Of a stretch of DNA of 64,000 nt, positions 51,966 through 60,326 are shown in pieces. The notes under the pieces are model-generated. The model searched no databases. It was given only the letters and a program-made list of their open reading frames with translations, and was not told the origin of the DNA. The position numbers were made by a program, and so were the translations under genes. The DNA is taken from the NCBI GenBank assembly GCA_902800625.1, contig CADCFG010000006.1, positions 1 to 64,000 of the forward strand, written 5' to 3'. Source of the stretch: an uncultured Eubacteriales bacterium (lineage in GTDB: Bacteria > Bacillota > Clostridia > Christensenellales > Aristaeellaceae). Position 1 is the stretch's first letter; each line of letters starts with the position of its first letter.

Positions 51966-51996
51966 AAACAATCGACCCTACCGAAAGGAAACAGCC

Positions 51997-53364
51997 ATGA
52001 CAGAACTCACCCCCCGCGAGATCGTTCGCGAACTGGATAGATACATCATCGGCCAGGACGACGCCAAGCGCGCCGTGGCCGTGGCCCTGCGCAACCGCTA
52101 TCGCCGGTCCCAGCTGCCGGACGACATCCGCGAGGAGGTCACGCCGAAGAACATACTGATGATCGGCCCCACCGGCGTGGGCAAGACGGAGATCGCCCGA
52201 CGCCTGGCGAAGCTGGTGGACGCGCCCTTCGTCAAAGTTGAAGCCACGAAGTTCACCGAGGTAGGCTATGTGGGCCGGGACGTGGAGAGCATCATCCGCG
52301 ACCTGGTGGAGGCCGCCATTCGCTTGGTAAAGGGCCAGCACGCCGAGCGCGTGAGCCTGCGCGCCCAGGCCAATGTGGAGGACCGGCTGGTGGAGCTGCT
52401 GACCAACTCCGTCAAGCGCAAGCCCGCCAACCCCATCGACATCCTCCTTGGCAACAAGCCCCGCCAGCCGGAGCCCTCACCCGAGGAGAAGAGCGCGCTG
52501 GCCGTGCGCCAGGGCGACGTGCGCGAGCGCCTGCGCAAAGGCGAGCTGGAGCACGAGATCGTGGAGGTCGAGGTGGAGGAGCAGGGCGTGCAGCCCGAGA
52601 TCCCCGGCATGGACATCAACGTGAACGACATGCTGGGCAGCATCCTGCCGAAGAAGACCAAGCTGCGCAAGGTGGAGGTCCGGGAAGCCCGGAAGATCCT
52701 ACAGGCCGAGGAGGAGCAAAACCTGATCGACATGGACCGGGTCTACACCGAGGCGGTCGAGCGCGCCGAGCAGCACGGCATCGTGTTCCTGGACGAGATC
52801 GACAAGGTGGCGGGGCGCGGCGGCGGCCACGGCCCGGACGTGAGCCGCGAGGGCGTGCAGCGGGACATCCTGCCCATTGTGGAGGGCTCCACCGTGAACA
52901 CCAAGTATGGCCCGGTGAAGACCGACCACATACTCTTCATCGCCGCTGGCGCGTTCCACGTGTCCAAGGTCACTGACCTGATCCCCGAGCTGCAGGGCCG
53001 CTTCCCCGTTCGGGTGGATTTGAAGCCCCTGACCGTGGAGGACTACAAGCGCATTCTCACCCAGCCGGAAAACGCGCTGATCCGCCAGTACCAGCTGCTG
53101 CTGGGCGTGGACGGCGTGACGCTGGAGTTCGACGATTCCGCGCTGTCCGTCATCGCCGAGTACGCTTGGGAGGCCAACGAGTCCAGCGAGAACATCGGTG
53201 CGCGCCGGCTGCACACCGTGATGGAGCACATCCTCTCCGACATCGCCTTCAACGCCGGCGGCGGCGACGCCCCGGAGATCAAGGTGGTCGTGAACGCCGA
53301 GTACGTGAAGGCCCAGCTCTCCGCCGATATCCACCGCAAGGACGTGCGGAAGTATATCCTGTAG
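51997..53364 (+). CDS. hslU: ATP-dependent protease ATPase subunit HslU
   Basis: The 455-residue AAA+ unfoldase pairs with HslV. It shows the N-terminal region TPREIVRELDRYIIGQDDAKRAVAVALRNRYRR, Walker A GPTGVGKTEIARRLA, Walker B IVFLDEIDKVA near residue 262 and the C-terminal tail ADIHRKDVRKYIL, which inserts into HslV. The I-domain between them is typical. AAAGGAA precedes the ATG. It closes the dprA-hslU run. Confidence 0.97.
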   Translation: MTELTPREIVRELDRYIIGQDDAKRAVAVALRNRYRRSQLPDDIREEVTPKNILMIGPTGVGKTEIARRLAKLVDAPFVKVEATKFTEVGYVGRDVESIIRDLVEAAIRLVKGQHAERVSLRAQANVEDRLVELLTNSVKRKPANPIDILLGNKPRQPEPSPEEKSALAVRQGDVRERLRKGELEHEIVEVEVEEQGVQPEIPGMDINVNDMLGSILPKKTKLRKVEVREARKILQAEEEQNLIDMDRVYTEAVERAEQHGIVFLDEIDKVAGRGGGHGPDVSREGVQRDILPIVEGSTVNTKYGPVKTDHILFIAAGAFHVSKVTDLIPELQGRFPVRVDLKPLTVEDYKRILTQPENALIRQYQLLLGVDGVTLEFDDSALSVIAEYAWEANESSENIGARRLHTVMEHILSDIAFNAGGGDAPEIKVVVNAEYVKAQLSADIHRKDVRKYIL

Positions 53365-53381
53365 ACATCCCCAGTGCGCAT

Positions 53382-53408
53382 GCCTTCCCCATTCGGGGAA
53401 GGCTTTTT
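53382..53408 (+). terminator. terminator after hslU
   Basis: GCCTTCCCC-ATTC-GGGGAAGGC is followed by TTTTTG. A clear intrinsic terminator. Confidence 0.9.
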
Positions 53409-53441
53409 GTTGTCTTTTTTCACCTTTTTGTCACAATTCCC

Positions 53442-53470
53442 TTGCATTTCACCGTGAAATATTATATCCT
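53442..53470 (+). promoter_or_regulatory. promoter of the secreted nucleotidase with internal palindrome
   Basis: TTGCAT (53442-53447) and TATCCT (53465-53470) are 17 bases apart. ATTTCAC-C-GTGAAAT (53446-53460), a perfect 7-bp inverted repeat, lies between the boxes where a repressor could act. Confidence 0.5.
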
Positions 53471-53517
53471 ATAGACAGGGTACGTGCGTACCAAATATCG
53501 TATGGGAGTGATTCAAC

Positions 53518-55221
53518 ATGAGCAAGAAACTGTTGTCCCTCCTCCTGGTGCTGGCTCTGGCCCTCACCATGAGTACGGTCGCGCTGGCCGCTGAAAACTA
53601 CGGCGATCTGCTGCCCGCGGTCAAGACCATTCCCGCCGACTATGCCGGCAAGACCGTCATACTGCACAGCAACGACGTGCACGGCCAGCTTGACGGCTAT
53701 GCCTGCATGCCCGCGCTGAAGCAGCGCTTCCTGGACGCCGGCGCCAGCGACGTGCTGCTGGTGGACGCCGGCGACTTCAGCCAGGGCACCCCCTACGTCA
53801 GCACCTCCAAGGGCGCCGCGGCCATCGAAATGATGAACGCCGCGGGCTACGACGTGATCACCCTGGGCAACCACGAATTCGACTATGGCTATGCCCAGCT
53901 GATGGAAAACCTGAAGAGCGCCAACTTCACCACGCTCTGCTGCAACGTCTACCTGGACGAGACCGGCGAGAGCATCCTGCCGGGCAGCACCGTCGTCGAG
54001 TGCGAGGGCGGCCTGAAGATCGGCTTCATCGGCGTGGAGACCCCCGAGACCGCCACGAAGGTCAACCCCGGCCTGATCACCGAGATCAACTTCGCCACCT
54101 TTGACGACCTGTATGCCGCCGCGCAGATGGCCGCGGACGAGATCAAGGACGACTGCGACATCCTCATCGCGCTGACCCACCTGGGCATGGAGCCCGAAGG
54201 CGCCCTGAACGGCTATCGCTCCGCCGACCTGCTGGACCATATAACCGGCGTCGACTTCGCCATCGACGGCCACGCCCACTACGTGATGACCAGCACCTAT
54301 GACGGCAAGCCGATCCAGTCCACCGGCACCAAGTTCGCCTACGTTGGCGTGGTGGTGATCGACAACGAGACCAAGGCCGTCGAGGACAACTTCCTGCTGG
54401 ATACCTCCAAGCTGCCCAAGGACGAGGAAGTGGACGCCGCGGCCCAGGAGATCATGGGCAGCGTGGACGAGGTCTATGGCGCTCCCTTCGCCACCACCGA
54501 AGTGGTGCTGGACGGCGACAAGCCCAATGTCCGCACCCATGAGACCAACCTGGGCGACCTGATCACCGACGCCATCGTGTGGAGCGTGGTCAAGGAGGGC
54601 GGCATCGAGCAGGTGGAGCCCAACCAGGTGGTGGGCATCACCAACGGCGGCGGCATCCGCGCCACCCTGCAGCCCGGCGACGTATCCATGTCCGACATCA
54701 ACACCGTGCTGCCCTTCGGCAATACCGTAGCCGTGATCTATGTCACCGGCGCGGAGCTGCTGGAAGCCCTGGAGGCCTCCACCTTCTGCACTCCCGAAAC
54801 CATCGGCGGCTATCCCCAGACCAGCGGCATCGAGTGGACCCTGGACACCACCAAGGAGTATGACCAGGGCGACGTGTACACCCTGAACGGCAAGGAGAGC
54901 AGCTACTTCGCGCCCGCCTCCATCCAGCGCGTGACCATCACCGCCATCAATGGCGAGCCCTTCGACCCCGAAGCCACCTATGCCGTGGTCACCAACAACT
55001 TCACAGCCGCCGGCGGCGACACCTACAACGTGTTCAATCGCGCCTACGTCGAGGGCTCCGGCTTTGACACCGGCATCCCGCTGGACGAGGCCGTGATGCA
55101 TTATGTCACCGAGGTGCTCGAAGGCAAGATCACCGCCGAGCAGTACGGCCAGCCCCGCGGCTCCGAGACCCAGATCCTGGCCGAGGCCGAGGAAGCGGCT
55201 GAGGAAGAACCCGCCGCGTAA
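53518..55221 (+). CDS. secreted 5'-nucleotidase / cyclic phosphodiesterase
   Basis: The 567-residue protein has a signal peptide (residues 1-25, ending STVALAA) and the two-domain UshA/CpdB plan. The N-terminal metallophosphatase domain shows ILHSNDVHGQLDG, VDAGDFSQGTP, TLGNHEFDYG and DGHAHYV with the two-metal ligands. The C-terminal nucleotide-binding domain includes THETNLGDLITDA, NGGGIRA and FGNTVAVIYVTGAELL. It releases phosphate and nucleosides from extracellular nucleotides. The end is glutamate/alanine-rich without an anchor. It has a separate promoter and is followed by two hairpins. Confidence 0.92.
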   Translation: MSKKLLSLLLVLALALTMSTVALAAENYGDLLPAVKTIPADYAGKTVILHSNDVHGQLDGYACMPALKQRFLDAGASDVLLVDAGDFSQGTPYVSTSKGAAAIEMMNAAGYDVITLGNHEFDYGYAQLMENLKSANFTTLCCNVYLDETGESILPGSTVVECEGGLKIGFIGVETPETATKVNPGLITEINFATFDDLYAAAQMAADEIKDDCDILIALTHLGMEPEGALNGYRSADLLDHITGVDFAIDGHAHYVMTSTYDGKPIQSTGTKFAYVGVVVIDNETKAVEDNFLLDTSKLPKDEEVDAAAQEIMGSVDEVYGAPFATTEVVLDGDKPNVRTHETNLGDLITDAIVWSVVKEGGIEQVEPNQVVGITNGGGIRATLQPGDVSMSDINTVLPFGNTVAVIYVTGAELLEALEASTFCTPETIGGYPQTSGIEWTLDTTKEYDQGDVYTLNGKESSYFAPASIQRVTITAINGEPFDPEATYAVVTNNFTAAGGDTYNVFNRAYVEGSGFDTGIPLDEAVMHYVTEVLEGKITAEQYGQPRGSETQILAEAEEAAEEEPAA

Positions 55222-55246
55222 TCAGCACACCGAACGACCAATGATT

Positions 55247-55276
55247 TCCGGCGAAGGCCTGCGGGCCTTCGCCGGA
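55247..55276 (+). terminator. first hairpin after the nucleotidase gene
   Basis: TCCGGCGAAGGCC-TGCG-GGCCTTCGCCGGA is a perfect 13-bp stem with no U-tract. Confidence 0.6.
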
Positions 55277-55333
55277 GCGCGCGACGCCCGCCCGTGGCGG
55301 TCCGTCCGCTAATCGTACACAATTCCAACGCAA

Positions 55334-55359
55334 AGCGCCGCCGGATTTCCGGCGGCGCT
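55334..55359. terminator. second hairpin, between converging genes
   Basis: AGCGCCGCCGGA and its exact complement around TT are followed by GTCTTGTCTTT. It fits termination of the nucleotidase transcript. Confidence 0.7.
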
Positions 55360-55383
55360 GTCTTGTCTTTAGATGTCGTTTCT

Positions 55384-55404
55384 GCTCCCTGTCCCCTACT
55401 CCCT
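55384..55404. repeat. heptamer remnant at the end of the TIM-barrel gene
   Basis: GCTCCCT, GTCCCCT and ACTCCCT are three adjoining units. The TAG stop codon of the minus-strand gene (55396-55398) lies inside. Confidence 0.65.
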
Positions 55405-56058
55405 GTATCTGGCCATCATGCTCCGGAACAGCTCGGCGGTGGAGGGCGGGGTGTAGGTGACGGCGTTGGCCCCGGCGGCAATGGTATCGCGGATGGTTTC
55501 GCCCGTGGGGCCGCCGCTGGCGATGATGGGGGTATCCGGCCAGGTCTTTCTGATATGGGCCACGATCTCGGGCGTCTGACCGGCGCAGGCCACGTTGACC
55601 ATGCTGGCCCCGGCGCGCAGGCGCTCGCCTACATCGGTGTCCATGCGGGTGACGGTGATGATGACGGGGATGTCCACCGCGGCGACCACGGCGGCCAGGT
55701 TCAGGTTGGTGATGGGGGCGTTCATGATGACGCCCATGGCCCCCTGGCTCTCCACGTCCTTGGCCAGGCCGATGGTGCGCAGGCCCCGTGTGGTGCCGCC
55801 GCCCACGCCGCAGAACACCGGGATGTAGCTGGCCTTGATGATGGCATCGCTGATGGCCTGCTGGGGAGTAAAGGGATAGACCGCGAACACGGCGTCGGCG
55901 TCGCAGTTGCGGATGATGGCCAGGTCCGTAGTGAACACGAAGGTCTTGATCCGCCGCCCGTTCACGATGATGCCGCTGGCGGCGTAGGCCTCCTGGGGCA
56001 CGTGCAGTATGCCGTGGCGCAGCGAGCTTTCCACATTCGGCGCGTGGTTCTTTTCCAT
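55396..56058 (-). CDS. uncharacterised TIM-barrel protein
   Basis: The 220-residue protein looks like a TIM barrel: alternating strands and helices with FTTDLAIIRNCDADAVFAVYPF, IPVFCGVGGGTTRG, DIPVIITVTRMDTDVGERLRAGA and PIIASGGPTGETIRDTIAAGANAVTYTPP. The late glycine motif suggests a phosphate-binding site. I have seen close relatives in Clostridia annotated only as hydrolase. No reaction is assigned. GGAGG lies 8 bases before the ATG at 56058, which I prefer over an upstream frame of low-complexity sequence. The last residues R-E-stop are coded by the heptamer repeat. Confidence 0.78.
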   Translation of the reverse strand: MEKNHAPNVESSLRHGILHVPQEAYAASGIIVNGRRIKTFVFTTDLAIIRNCDADAVFAVYPFTPQQAISDAIIKASYIPVFCGVGGGTTRGLRTIGLAKDVESQGAMGVIMNAPITNLNLAAVVAAVDIPVIITVTRMDTDVGERLRAGASMVNVACAGQTPEIVAHIRKTWPDTPIIASGGPTGETIRDTIAAGANAVTYTPPSTAELFRSMMARYRE

Positions 56059-56120
56059 GGTAACACCTCCAGGCGCGTTGATGGATATGATTATACGAGC
56101 CAATATCAACCGAGGATGAA

Positions 56121-56176
56121 CAAAGCGCCTCTCCGCGACCTCCCCCATTGCGCGGAGGCTCCGGAAAAGCGCTCTG
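56121..56176 (-). terminator. hairpin at the end of the amino acid ABC operon
   Basis: An inner stem CCTCTCCGCG / CGCGGAGG and an outer AGCGC / GCGCT enclose a loop. On the minus strand it is followed by GCGCTTTGTTC, just downstream of the ATPase gene. Confidence 0.55.
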
Positions 56177-56188
56177 TTTGGTCTCGAT

Positions 56189-56931
<743 letters not shown>

Positions 56932-56935
<4 letters not shown>

Positions 56936-57606
56936 GCCTTCTCACCTCCATAGCTGGCCAGCTTCTTCTCGCCGATGCGCTGCAGCCAGGTGAGCAGCGT
57001 GCAGAAGGCCAGGTAGATCAGCGCCACCTCTGTGTACAGTCCCAGCGATTCGTACACCCGGCCGTTGATGACCGTGGCCTGGCGGAACATCTCCATCACG
57101 GTGATGGTGGAGGCCAGGGACGTGCCCTTCAGCATGGAGATCAGCGAATTGCTCAGCGCCGGGAAGGCCGTGCGGAAGGCCTGGGGCAGCACCACGTGCA
57201 GCATGATCTGCATATAGCTCATGCCCACGCAGTAACCCGCCTCCAGCTGTCCCCGGCTCACGCTCTCCAGCGCGCCGCGCACGCTCTCGGCCATGTAGGC
57301 GCCCTCGTTGAAGCCGAACACCAGCACCGCCGCCGGGAAGGCGTCGATGAGTATGCCCGCACTGGGCAGGCCGTAGAACACCAGCCACAGCTGCACCAGC
57401 AGCGGCGTGCCGCGGACGATCCAGATGTAGAACCGGCAGATCTGCCGCAGCACCTTCACCTGAGCATACTGGATCAGCGCCACGATCACGGAGATCAACA
57501 GCGCCAGCGCGAAGGACAGCACCGTCAGAGGCACCGTCACCCGGATGCCATAGTCCAGCAGCTTCGGAAAGGAATCCACCAGGATGCCCCACAGCCGTTC
57601 GTTCAT
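56932..57606 (-). CDS. amino acid ABC transporter permease
   Basis: The 224-residue HisM/GlnP-type permease has about five helices and the coupling motif EGAYMAESVRGALESVSRGQLEAG, which docks with the ATPase. The C-terminal part is typical of cystine-type permeases. GGAG lies before the ATG at 57606. It is separated from the binding protein gene by 146 bases that contain a small repeat element. Confidence 0.93.
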
Positions 57607-57637
57607 GCTCTACTCTCCAATAAACAGTAATGATGGC

Positions 57638-57725
57638 CAAAAGATTCTTCGGCCCCGGCCGCGCCTTCGCTCAGAATGACACGAGCCGCGTCAATCTGCG
57701 TGCAGCGAAGTCGAAGGATCTTTTG
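57638..57725. mobile_element. 88-bp MITE-like repeat inside the ABC operon
   Basis: The ends CAAAAGATTCTTCG and CGAAGGATCTTTTG are inverted repeats with one mismatch. Inside is TCGCTCAGAATGACA, the core of a repeat very common in bacterial intergenic regions (TGTCATTCTGAGCGAAG type). The CTGCAAGCCAGCGCGGC tail of the other repeat family follows at once. Confidence 0.7.
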
Positions 57726-57752
57726 ACCCCTGCAAGCCAGCGCGGCCTGCGA

Positions 57753-58538
57753 TTATTCCCCCTGGGTCAGGTCCACGCCAAAGAACTCTTCGGACAGCGC
57801 GGCCAGGCTGCCGTCCTGGCGGGCAGCCTCGAGGATGTCGTCGATGGCGGCCACCAGGGTCTCGGTGTCCTCGCCCTTGCGCACCGGATAGGCCACGGGC
57901 TCGCCCTGCTTCAGCGTCTCCACGATCTTGATATTGGCGTCGGGATGCTCGGCGAGATAGTCGTCGATGGAGCCCTTGGCGTTCAGCGTGGCCTCCACGC
58001 GGCCCTGCTCCACCAGCATGATGGTCTCCAGCAGCGTGTTCACCGGGGTCACCGTCGCGCCGTAGCCCTCGGCGATGGAAGCGTAGGTGCTGGAGGCGGT
58101 GTTGGCCGTAACGCGGCCCGCCAGGTCGTCCACGCTATGGATGTCCTCGTTGTCGCCGCGCACCACCAGCACGATCTCGGTGTACAGGTAGGGCGTGGAG
58201 AAGCTGTACTTCTCGGCGCGCTCCTCGGTGTAGCCCACGCCGTTGCAGGCGATGTCGAACCGGCCGGAGTCCACGCCCGCCAGGATGGCGTCCCAATCGG
58301 TCTCCTGGAACTCCGCTTCCACGCCCAGGCCCTGGGCGATCAGCTTGCCGAGCTCCACGTCAAAGCCGGTGAGCACGTCGTTCTCGTCGTGATAGGTCCA
58401 GGGCTGCCAGTTGCCCTCGGTGGCAATGACCAGCTTGCCCCGCTCCTGGATCTGGGAAAGCAGGTCGCCCTCCTCTGCCAGGGACACGGCGGTCAGGGCA
58501 AATATCAGCAGCATCAAAATGGCGATGATCTTCTTCAT
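57753..58538 (-). CDS. amino acid ABC transporter substrate-binding protein
   Basis: The 261-residue protein is a family 3 solute-binding protein: IQERGKLVIATEGNWQPWTY, then VLTGFDVELGKLIAQGLG and DIACNGVGYTEERAEKYSFSTPY. The signal peptide (MKKIIAILMLLIFALTAVSLAEE) has no lipobox cysteine, so the mature protein is free rather than lipid-anchored, which is unusual for a Gram-positive importer. The likely ligand is cystine or another polar amino acid, by similarity of the operon. AAGGAGG lies 6 bases before the ATG. Confidence 0.92.
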   Translation of the reverse strand: MKKIIAILMLLIFALTAVSLAEEGDLLSQIQERGKLVIATEGNWQPWTYHDENDVLTGFDVELGKLIAQGLGVEAEFQETDWDAILAGVDSGRFDIACNGVGYTEERAEKYSFSTPYLYTEIVLVVRGDNEDIHSVDDLAGRVTANTASSTYASIAEGYGATVTPVNTLLETIMLVEQGRVEATLNAKGSIDDYLAEHPDANIKIVETLKQGEPVAYPVRKGEDTETLVAAIDDILEAARQDGSLAALSEEFFGVDLTQGE

Positions 58539-58594
58539 GGGTTCCTCCTTGGGTCGCCTTGCATCGACGCCGCCCTTCGCGACGCCGTGGCCCT

Positions 58595-58623
58595 ATCATA
58601 GCACACAATTCCGACTATTGCAA
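58595..58623 (-). promoter_or_regulatory. promoter of the amino acid ABC operon
   Basis: On the minus strand TTGCAA (58618-58623) and TATGAT (58595-58600) are 17 bases apart. The leader is only about 50 bases and shows no riboswitch or T-box. Confidence 0.65.
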
Positions 58624-58690
58624 TCGCCTTTCCAATGCTTACAAACATTTAATTGTTGTCAATTGATCTGGGTTGAATTATGCAAATCAA

Positions 58691-58718
58691 GGGAGCCGGG
58701 CAACCATTCCCGACTCCC
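58691..58718 (-). terminator. hairpin after the AIM24-family gene
   Basis: GGGAGCCGGG and CCCGACTCCC form a 10-bp stem with one G-T mismatch-type pair. On the minus strand it is followed by TTGATTTG. Confidence 0.5.
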
Positions 58719-58742
58719 CCGTTGTCTTTGATCTACAGCCCG

Positions 58743-59420
58743 TCAGCTCTGGGGCTTGATCAGGCTGGCGATCATGCCGGCAAAGCCGATGATGGGCATC
58801 GTCTGCAAAATCACGCGGCCGGGGCCGGTGACGACGGTGTTGAACAGGCCCTCGCCGCCGAACAGCGCGTTCTTGATGCCCTTGACCTGCTGGATCTCCA
58901 GGTTCACGGTGGCGTCCATCACCGCCAGGTAGCCGGTGTCGATCACCAGCTTCTGGCCGGCCTGCAGGTTGTACTCCACCGTGGAACCGTCGATCTCCAC
59001 AAAGGCGATGCCGTTTCCGGAGATCTTCTGCATCACGAAACCCTCGCCGCCGAACAGGCCCGCGCCCAGCTTCTTCTGCATGTGTATGTTCAGCTCCACG
59101 CCCTCGGAGCAGGCCAGGAAGGACTTCTTCTGGCAGATGATGGGCGTGGAGGGGGTGATCTCAAAGGCCCGGATCGCGCCGGGGAACTTGGAGGCAAAGG
59201 CGATCATGCCCTCGCCCTGTTTGGCGACATAGTGGTTCTGGAACGCGCTCTCGCCGGACACCATGCGGCCAAACATCTTGCCCAGGCCGCCGCCGGAGGT
59301 CTCCATCTGCATGTTCGGGCTCATCCAGCTCATGGCGCCGGATTCGCAGGTCACCTTCTCGTTCTCCGCCAGTTCGCAAATTACGACCGGCATCGGTTCT
59401 CCCTTGATCTGATACTTCAT
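58743..59420 (-). CDS. AIM24 family protein (TIGR00266)
   Basis: The 225-residue protein belongs to the AIM24/TIGR00266 family of beta-rich proteins: VICELAENEKVTCESGAMSWMS, repeated LFGGEG motifs (GAGLFGGEGFVMQKISG and NALFGGEGLFNTVVTGPG), and a hydrophobic end (IIGFAGMIASLI). In yeast the namesake is a mitochondrial inner-membrane protein; the bacterial role is unknown. AAGGAG lies 9 bases before the ATG at 59420, so I shortened the frame by seven codons. Confidence 0.88.
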   Translation of the reverse strand: MKYQIKGEPMPVVICELAENEKVTCESGAMSWMSPNMQMETSGGGLGKMFGRMVSGESAFQNHYVAKQGEGMIAFASKFPGAIRAFEITPSTPIICQKKSFLACSEGVELNIHMQKKLGAGLFGGEGFVMQKISGNGIAFVEIDGSTVEYNLQAGQKLVIDTGYLAVMDATVNLEIQQVKGIKNALFGGEGLFNTVVTGPGRVILQTMPIIGFAGMIASLIKPQS

Positions 59421-59467
59421 GGGTCCCACTCTCCTTTTCAATCATTGAATCCAATCGATCCCCTGTT

Positions 59468-60304
59468 TCAGTTGCCGCCGTCCCTCGGCGGCGCGCCGGC
59501 GGGCCTCTGGCCGGGGCTCCTTCTCCCGGGCATCAGCTCGTTCACCTGGAGCACGACTTCCCACATCACGTTGGCGCCATAGTTCAACAGGGAGGACGGC
59601 GCGGGCAGCCGCAGGACGTTCGTGAAGCCCGCGCTCTTCGCCGTGCGGACGGCCCGGTCCATGTGGTAATTGCTGCTGATCAGCACCACGGGCTCGCCGG
59701 GGTCCACCAGCTCGGCCGCGTTTTTGAAGTTGTCCCGGGTACTCTTCGCCTGATCCTCCAGCACCATGCGCTCCTCCGGCACGCCGCGCTCCAGCAGGAT
59801 ATTCCGCATGGCGCCGGCCTCGGTCAGTCCGGATTTGTCCGGGTTTCCGCCGGTGAGCACCAGTGTGGCTTCCGGGTTGTCGCGCAGATACTTCTCCGCG
59901 GTGTCCAGCCGGGAAATCAAATCCGGCACGGGCTTGCCGTTTTCCAGCGCCAGGCCCAGCACGATGGCATGGGTCGCGGGCGCCTGGGTGTTCACGAAGC
60001 TGCCCGCCACGACCTTCCCGATCAGCATCAGGAACGCCAGCGTGGCCAGGACCACCACCGCGCGCAGGCACCAGCCCACCGCCTTCAGCGCCGCGGGCTT
60101 CAGCTTCGTGAAGAAGCCGAAGCGCACGTCCAGCGCAAAGACGATGAAGAACGCGCACACGATCAGTTCATTTCGGAAGATCTGCACGTAGGTGTCCTTC
60201 AGGACCACCGCGCTGATGCGCCGCAGCATGATGACGCTCAGGTAAGCCGTAAAGGCCACCGCCAGAAAAACCAGGATGTTGCCGACGATCCGCCTCGCCT
60301 GCAT
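59468..60304 (-). CDS. YdcF/SanA-family DUF218 membrane protein
   Basis: The 278-residue protein has three membrane segments in residues 1-105 and a DUF218 domain after them: HAIVLGLALENGKPVPDLISRLDTA, LVLTGGNPDKSG, EAGAMRNILLERGVPEERMVLEDQAKSTRDNF and VVLISSNYHMDRAV. This fold is found in YdcF and SanA and is linked to envelope barrier functions. The C-terminal tail is rich in Pro, Gly and Arg. AAGGAGG lies before the ATG. It is 22 bases after the STAS-kinase B gene. Confidence 0.88.
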   Translation of the reverse strand: MQARRIVGNILVFLAVAFTAYLSVIMLRRISAVVLKDTYVQIFRNELIVCAFFIVFALDVRFGFFTKLKPAALKAVGWCLRAVVVLATLAFLMLIGKVVAGSFVNTQAPATHAIVLGLALENGKPVPDLISRLDTAEKYLRDNPEATLVLTGGNPDKSGLTEAGAMRNILLERGVPEERMVLEDQAKSTRDNFKNAAELVDPGEPVVLISSNYHMDRAVRTAKSAGFTNVLRLPAPSSLLNYGANVMWEVVLQVNELMPGRRSPGQRPAGAPPRDGGN

Positions 60305-60326
60305 GGCCGCACCTCCTTCTGTTTTC

